Shown in pieces: positions 5,453 through 9,300 of a stretch of DNA of 9,300 nucleotides. Source of the DNA: an uncultured Steroidobacteraceae bacterium. Its GTDB lineage: Bacteria > Pseudomonadota > Gammaproteobacteria > Steroidobacterales > Steroidobacteraceae. The notes beneath the pieces were generated by a model. It made no database searches, was not told the origin of the DNA, and saw only the letters and a list, made by a program, of their open reading frames with translations. The stretch lies in assembly GCA_955652795.1 (NCBI GenBank), contig CATPBQ010000047.1:1-9300 (forward strand), in the 5' to 3' direction. Each line of letters begins with the position of its first letter. Position 1 is the stretch's first letter. The position numbers were made by a program, and so were the translations under genes.

Positions 5453-5707
5453 ATGGACCATGCTGCAGCGACGCTCGCCATCCGCAGGCGACTGAGGCAG
5501 CGAACTCTGCCGCACGGTGAGTTGTGGCGCCGCCTGGGCGAATATACCGGCGGAGGTTCGTGTGGCGGATGTGGCGAGCGCATTACCTCAGCGCAAGCGT
5601 CCTATGCCGTAGACTTCACGCCGGGCGTAACTCCGCAGACGATCCGATTTCATCGCGCCTGTTTCGAGATCTGGCAGTGCGAATGCCAGACTGCGCGGCC
5701 GTCCTAG
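5453..5707 (+). CDS. Small protein with a CxxC...HxxC putative zinc site
   Basis: This 84-residue protein starts at ATG 5453, six bases after GAGGAG (5441-5446). The N-terminal third (5-31) is basic and probably helical (IRRRLRQRTLP, then LWRRLGEY). The core then shows SCGGCGERI (Cys37, Cys40) and, about 27 residues later, RFHRACFEIW (His67, Cys70). That spacing fits a four-ligand zinc site of treble-clef or zinc-ribbon type. Two more cysteines follow near the end (WQCEC, 76 and 78). I recall similar short proteins in proteobacteria but no assigned function. It has no signal peptide and is likely cytoplasmic. It is convergent with the next minus-strand gene, with only nine bases between the stop codons. 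Nucleic-acid or protein binding is a guess from the fold type. Confidence 0.72.
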   Translation: MDHAAATLAIRRRLRQRTLPHGELWRRLGEYTGGGSCGGCGERITSAQASYAVDFTPGVTPQTIRFHRACFEIWQCECQTARPS

Positions 5708-5716
5708 CCAACGCGT

Positions 5717-6118
5717 TCAGGTGTCGCTGTGATAGGTCGCCGTAACCGTGTAGATCAGGTGCAACTGACAAGGTCGCTTTGAGGCGTAATCCCGCACACG
5801 CAGGCCGGAGCACTCCAGTACCCCTGCAGCCTGATGCGCTGGGTCGGCGAGTGCCGCCTTGACGGCACTGGTGAGATCGAACTGTCCGTCGCAGTCGGCA
5901 TAAGGACAGGGGAACTCGAAGAACGCCCGCGCCGGCGGATGCAGTACGTGTGACTGCAGTGTCGGTGTGCTCGAGGTCGTGCTCTCGAACTTCAGCTCCA
6001 GACGCAGATGTTGGACGGCTGGGAACGCGACCCGCAGCGCCAGCGAGGCTGCCCGGTCGCGACGCAACCGGTCCATGCGCTCCTGGCGGGCGGCGGCGCT
6101 GAAACGTGCGGGGTTCAC
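5717..6118 (-). CDS. Conserved-looking four-cysteine hypothetical protein
   Basis: This 133-residue protein starts with GTG at 6118, six bases after GGGAG. That GTG overlaps the TGA of the upstream 59-residue gene (GTGA), indicating translational coupling. The N-terminus (about 8-25) is basic and helical. The central part is strand-rich. Cysteines occur as CPYADC (71-76), LECSG (Cys103) and RPCQL (Cys117), suggesting a metal site or two disulfides; with no signal peptide, metal binding is more likely. The C-terminus (LIYTVTATY) looks like an edge strand. I do not recognise a named family. It is probably cytoplasmic and expressed with the upstream small protein. Confidence 0.75.
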   Translation of the reverse strand: MNPARFSAAARQERMDRLRRDRAASLALRVAFPAVQHLRLELKFESTTSSTPTLQSHVLHPPARAFFEFPCPYADCDGQFDLTSAVKAALADPAHQAAGVLECSGLRVRDYASKRPCQLHLIYTVTATYHSDT

Positions 6119-6294
6119 GTTGCGCTCCCGGTAGTCGGATCACCCGGTGTGGCCGAGGCTTCCACCTGGCCGGTCTCGGGGTTCTCGCCGGGAGCGCTCG
6201 GGCGAGCTGACCGACGTTGCTGCTTCTCCTGCTGGCGCGCCTTGCGCGCCAGTTCCTTCTGTTTTCTTGCCTGATGGTAGTTCGGCTTGGCCAC
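6115..6294 (-). CDS. 59-residue basic MAKPNY-type small protein
   Basis: The gene runs from GTG at 6294 to a TGA at 6117-6115, with AGGAG seven bases upstream of the start. The protein begins MAKPNYHQARKQKELARKAR and continues with a Lys/Arg/Gln-rich helical stretch to about residue 33, then a Pro/Gly/Thr/Ser tail (34-59). The MAKPNY start followed by a (K/R)QKELA(R/K)K helix is typical of a short family widespread in Proteobacteria with no assigned function. The basic helix suggests nucleic-acid or ribosome association, which is inference. Its stop overlaps the GTG start of the next gene by four bases, so the two are translated as a coupled pair. It is easily missed because it is short and begins with GTG. 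Confidence 0.8.
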   Translation of the reverse strand: MAKPNYHQARKQKELARKARQQEKQQRRSARPSAPGENPETGQVEASATPGDPTTGSAT

Positions 6295-6564
6295 GAGGCT
6301 CTCCTGTGTCGCTGAAATGGAAGCCCCGGGGCAGGCTCGCGGTCCGACCCACGGGACGGCATGGGCTTGCGCGAAGGGGTCGTGGTCGGCGCGCAGCTCA
6401 GCAACACTTTACTCCAGAATTGGACAGTCGGCTCGGCCGGCATGATGCGGACCGGACCCTATGCGGGGGAGCGAGGGTGATCAGTGCGCTCCGCGCCTTG
6501 CAGTCAGTGTCCCGCCGCCACGGCGGCGATTAGGCTGCACTGTGGCATGATGGGCTGAACGGTC
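6295..6564. other. Divergent promoter region between the small-protein pair and matB
   Basis: This 270-base gap separates minus-strand and plus-strand genes and must carry both promoters. I see no gene. The clearest structure is CGCCGCC/GGCGGCG at 6513-6528, a near-perfect palindrome about 36 bases before the matB start, which could be an operator or a tight hairpin. No confident -35/-10 pair stands out. Confidence 0.4.
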
Positions 6565-8124
6565 ATGGGCGTGAATTCGCAAACCATCGCGTCGTCCATC
6601 ATCGATCCTACCGACTGGGTCGAATACGCCGCGCGCAAGCACCCACACCGATCATTCCTCAGGACCCCGGCGGGTCGACAACTCAGTTATGAGGCTTTGC
6701 ACGAGCAGTCCGCGCGTCTCGCGTCCGCACTGATGCGGCGCGGCGTGGCCTGTGGCGATCGTGTTGCGGCTCGAGTCGAAAAGTCCCCGGAGGCGGTACT
6801 GCTTTATGTCGCCTGCCTGCGCATGGGCGCGGTGTTTGTGCCGATCAATGTCGCCAGCTCGCCCAACGAAGTTGACTACCTGTTGCGCGACTCGAGCCCT
6901 CGCATCGCCATCGTGCCTCCAGGCGAGAGAGCCGTGCTCGCAGCGCTGGCCGATCGCGCCGGCATCCAGTGCGTCGAGACGCTCGGCGCGGACGGGGAGG
7001 GCTCTCTGTCGGAGCTCACACGGCTCTGCGACCCCGAGCGCAAATCGATGGGGCCTCATGACGCAGGTTCGCCGGCGGCGATCGTGTACACCTCCGGAAC
7101 CACGGGTCAGTCAAAAGGCGCGATTCTGACGCGTGCCAATCTTGCGTCCAATGCGACGGTGCTGGCCGAGGCGTGGCGTTTCACCGGCCAGGACGTGCTG
7201 ATGCACACCCTGCCGCTGTTTCACATACACGGACTGTTTGCAGCGATCAATACCGTGCTTGCGTCAGCCTCGAGCATCCTGCTGCTGCCAAAATTCGAAC
7301 TCCACTCAGCATTGAAACACATGTCCGAAGTCACGGTTTTCATGGGTGTGCCGACCCACTACACGCGCCTGCTGCAGGACCGGGGGCTGAATCGCGAGGC
7401 GACCGCGCACATGCGGCTGTTCGTCTCCGGGTCGGCGCCCTTGCTGATCGAAACCCATCAGGAATTCCTCCGGCGCACCGGTCACGTGATTCTCGAACGC
7501 TACGGAATGACCGAGACGCTGATCAACGCCTCGAATCCTTACGACGGTCCCCGGGTCCCAGGCTCGGTCGGACCTCCTCTGCCGGGCATCGCGGTCCGCG
7601 TGACCAACCGCGACAGTGGCGCCGTGGAACACAAGTCGGATGTGATCGGTACCCTCGAGATCGCGGGACCGAACGTCTTTGCGGGTTACTGGAGGGATGC
7701 CGAAAAAACCAGCGCCGAGTTCACCGCCGACGGCTGGTTCAAGACGGGAGATCTTGCCCGCATCGATCGCAATGGCTACCTGCACATCGCAGGTCGAGTC
7801 AAGGATCTCGTGATCAGCGGCGGCTGCAATGTCTATCCCAGGGAAGTCGAGTCGGAGTTGGATGCGCTGCCGGGCGTCGCGGAAAGTGCCGTCTTCGGCG
7901 CTCCCCATCCGGATTTTGGCGAGGGGGTTACTGCTGTCATTGTGCCCGAGGCCGGGGCCGTGCTGTTGGAAGCACAGATCATCGAGTCCCTCAGCGCGCG
8001 CCTGGCTCGCTACAAGGTCCCCAAACGCGTACTGCTGGTCGCGGAGCTGCCCAGAAATGCGATGGGCAAAGTGCAGAAGAGTGCGTTGCGTGCAACCTAC
8101 GCATGCCTCTATCGTGCTTCCTGA
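6565..8124 (+). CDS. matB: Malonyl-CoA synthetase (MatB-like acyl-CoA ligase)
   Basis: This 519-residue protein is a member of the ANL (acyl-CoA synthetase) superfamily that activates a carboxylate to its adenylate and then the CoA thioester; MatB uses malonate. Core motifs seen are the P-loop YTSGTTGQSKGA (175-186), LPLFHIHGLF (216-225), ERYGMTET (311-318), GWFKTGD (390-396), the hinge region RVKDLVISGGCNVYPREVE (411-429) and the C-terminal catalytic lysine in NAMGKVQK (Lys502). The stretch NASNPYDGPR (321-330) right after the adenylate motif, and HPDFGEGVTAV (448-458), are characteristic of malonyl-CoA synthetases rather than long-chain acyl-CoA ligases. Length is normal. The ATG at 6565 has only a weak upstream purine match; GTG 6571 is an alternative. 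Malonyl-CoA decarboxylase and a transporter, often linked to matB, are not in the window. A methylmalonate or other dicarboxylate preference cannot be excluded. Confidence 0.85.
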   Translation: MGVNSQTIASSIIDPTDWVEYAARKHPHRSFLRTPAGRQLSYEALHEQSARLASALMRRGVACGDRVAARVEKSPEAVLLYVACLRMGAVFVPINVASSPNEVDYLLRDSSPRIAIVPPGERAVLAALADRAGIQCVETLGADGEGSLSELTRLCDPERKSMGPHDAGSPAAIVYTSGTTGQSKGAILTRANLASNATVLAEAWRFTGQDVLMHTLPLFHIHGLFAAINTVLASASSILLLPKFELHSALKHMSEVTVFMGVPTHYTRLLQDRGLNREATAHMRLFVSGSAPLLIETHQEFLRRTGHVILERYGMTETLINASNPYDGPRVPGSVGPPLPGIAVRVTNRDSGAVEHKSDVIGTLEIAGPNVFAGYWRDAEKTSAEFTADGWFKTGDLARIDRNGYLHIAGRVKDLVISGGCNVYPREVESELDALPGVAESAVFGAPHPDFGEGVTAVIVPEAGAVLLEAQIIESLSARLARYKVPKRVLLVAELPRNAMGKVQKSALRATYACLYRAS

Positions 8125-8175
8125 CTGCCTGCTTGGGGGCTGGGCCGCTTACCCATCGACGACCGGAGACGGACC

Positions 8176-9057
8176 ATGTGCGACAACGACTCGCTCGAGG
8201 ACATGATCGAATATCAGCTCAGGTCGGCCGGGCTGTCGCGGCGACAGTTTGGAGCGTTGACCTTCGGCGCCGGCGTGGGCTCGCTCCTGCCAGCCGTCGC
8301 AGGTGCCGCAGCGGAGGCGAAGGAATCGGAAGTCGACATCAAGACACCCGACGGCACCGCGGATGCTTACTTCGTGCATCCTTCCAGTGGCACGTATCCC
8401 GGTGTGTTGATGTGGCCGGATATCTACGGCCTGCGCCCGGCCTTCAGGCAGATGGGGAAGAGACTCGCCGAATCAGGCTACTCGGTCCTGGTCGTCAACC
8501 CTTTCTACCGGACGAAGCGGGCGCCCACCGCTCCCGAGCACGCGGATTTCGAGGATCCTGCCACACACGCAGCGCTCATGGCGCTGGCCGGCTCGCTGAC
8601 GGCGCAGACCGCCGTGACGGACGCCAAGGCTTTTGTTGCCTGGCTGGACGGCCAACCGTCGCTCGACCGCAAGCGCAGGATGGGGACGACCGGTTACTGC
8701 ATGACCGGGCCGTTTACACTGCGTACGGCGGCAACGTTCCCTGATCGCATCGGCGCGGGTGCTTGCTTTCACGGCGGCAGTCTGGTGACTGACAAACCAG
8801 ACAGCCCGCATCTGCTGGTACCGAAGATGAAAGCACAGTATCTCTTCGCCATCGCGGAGAGCGACGACCAGCGCCAGCCCGAAACGAAGAACGTGCTGCG
8901 TGCAGCATTCGCCACAGCGAAGTTGCCTGCTGAGATCGAGGTGTACGCCGGTACCATTCACGGTTGGTGCCCGACCGACTCGCGCGTCTACAACCACGAT
9001 CAGGCGGAAAAGGCCTGGAGCCGGATGCTGGCGCTGTTCAAGACGGCGCTGGCGTAG
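8176..9057 (+). CDS. Tat-exported dienelactone hydrolase family protein
   Basis: This 293-residue alpha/beta hydrolase starts at ATG 8176 with GGAG seven bases upstream. The N-terminus carries a twin-arginine signal, LSRRQFGAL (20-28), a hydrophobic stretch to about 40 and an Ala-rich cleavage area (42-46), so a folded periplasmic product is expected. The hydrolase domain spans about 50-293. The nucleophile elbow is GYCMTG (Cys175), the acid is probably in AESDD (Asp230 or Asp231), and the histidine is in TIHGW (His262), giving the Cys-Asp-His triad of dienelactone hydrolases. Characterised members cleave dienelactones in chloroaromatic breakdown, but many paralogues have other ester substrates, so the substrate is unassigned. 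It follows matB by 51 bases on the same strand and may be co-transcribed, though no pathway link is evident. Its 3' end overlaps the facing ORF at 9038 by 20 bases. Confidence 0.9.
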   Translation: MCDNDSLEDMIEYQLRSAGLSRRQFGALTFGAGVGSLLPAVAGAAAEAKESEVDIKTPDGTADAYFVHPSSGTYPGVLMWPDIYGLRPAFRQMGKRLAESGYSVLVVNPFYRTKRAPTAPEHADFEDPATHAALMALAGSLTAQTAVTDAKAFVAWLDGQPSLDRKRRMGTTGYCMTGPFTLRTAATFPDRIGAGACFHGGSLVTDKPDSPHLLVPKMKAQYLFAIAESDDQRQPETKNVLRAAFATAKLPAEIEVYAGTIHGWCPTDSRVYNHDQAEKAWSRMLALFKTALA

Positions 9058-9300
9058 CAAGGGTCGCAGCCATGGCGGGTAATCCATCCATCAGCCCGAT
9101 CAGCGACCGTAATCTGTCTTTGTTGGCATCGCTGAGAGCTTGTGCATGCCAGTGGAGCTCCTGCCCCAGCTCCTCACGCAGCTCGCGCGCTGCGGCATCC
9201 ACGGCCGCCGCGGCGGTCATCTGTGAATTCTCATCTGCGCGCGCGCCGCTCTCGCTAGGGTTCGCACGCGAATGCGTGACATATGCCTGGTAGGAAGCGG
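9038..9300 (-). CDS. Unrecognised protein truncated by the right edge (C-terminal part)
   Basis: The frame is open from the right edge to a TGA at 9040-9038, giving about 86 residues without an upstream stop. An internal ATG at 9220 could start a 60-residue protein, but the residues before it (SYQAYVTHSRANP..., then ADENSQ) look coding, so a longer gene entering from the right is favoured. The segment DAAARELREELGQELHWHAQ is a clear amphipathic helix, followed by DANKDRLRSLIGLM and an Ala/Pro-rich end. I do not recognise the family. It converges on the dienelactone hydrolase gene and overlaps its last 20 bases. Confidence 0.5.
   Translation of the reverse strand, partial: ASYQAYVTHSRANPSESGARADENSQMTAAAAVDAAARELREELGQELHWHAQALSDANKDRLRSLIGLMDGLPAMAATLATPAPS

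Noticed and set aside
6140..6352. 70-residue minus-strand frame over the small-protein gene
   Set aside because: A different frame gives the MAKPNY-type protein with a GTG start, good ribosome binding site and GTGA coupling; this one is its shadow.
7173..8744. A 523-residue open frame on + overlapping matB and the hydrolase gene
   Set aside because: It is longer than matB itself, but its translation is Arg/Gly/His-rich without domain motifs, and it spans two genes with clear catalytic motifs in other frames. It is a GC-rich shadow frame.
1..9300. CRISPR, insertion sequence, tRNA, rRNA, toxin-antitoxin or phage-defence locus
   Set aside because: I found no regularly spaced repeats, transposase or terminal repeats, cloverleaf, ribosomal signature, or defence-family domain on either strand.

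Overview
This is a GC-rich bacterial chromosomal segment with tightly packed genes on both strands, Shine-Dalgarno sites at most starts, and three GTG starts or likely GTG alternatives. Several families here are typical of Proteobacteria: a short basic protein beginning MAKPNY, a single-RRM RNA-binding protein with a Gly/Arg tail, a lipoprotein with a SHOCT-like segment and a DUF4279 protein. A gammaproteobacterial or betaproteobacterial host fits best; I cannot place it further. I see no transposase, integrase, tRNA, rRNA, CRISPR array or phage structural gene. The window reads as ordinary chromosome rich in small envelope and hypothetical genes.

Layout. (a) 1-148: the end of an upstream gene, with two overlapping open frames. 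(b) 188-1352: a probable two-gene unit on +, encoding a small exported protein with three copies of a 13-residue motif and a seven-helix membrane protein. (c) 1385-2134 on -: a lipoprotein with a SHOCT-like helix pair and a long low-complexity tail. (d) 2135-2506: non-coding, with an unusual number of inverted repeats. (e) 2507-2893 on +: an Ala/Lys/Glu-rich helical lipoprotein, followed by a terminator at about 2954-2985. (f) 3006-4109 on +: an exported acetamidase/formamidase-family protein. (g) 4161-4616 and 4758-5042 on -: a DUF4279 protein and an RRM protein, with a clear intrinsic terminator between them. (h) 5043-5452: the RRM leader and a non-coding stretch. (i) 5453-5707 on +: a small CxxC...HxxC protein. 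(j) 5717-6294 on -: a translationally coupled pair, a 59-residue basic protein overlapping a four-cysteine protein through a GTGA junction. (k) 6565-9057 on +: malonyl-CoA synthetase (matB-like) and a Tat-exported dienelactone-hydrolase-family protein. (l) 9038-9300 on -: an unrecognised protein running off the right edge.

How the genes work together. The only enzyme with a well-defined reaction is the MatB-like ligase (malonate + CoA + ATP to malonyl-CoA); neither malonyl-CoA decarboxylase nor a malonate transporter is in view. At least five products appear to be exported or lipidated, so envelope functions dominate. No complete new system can be shown from sequence alone. The best candidates for undescribed biology are the 188-1352 pair, the coupled pair at 5717-6294, the structured gap at 2135-2506 and the RRM leader hairpin.
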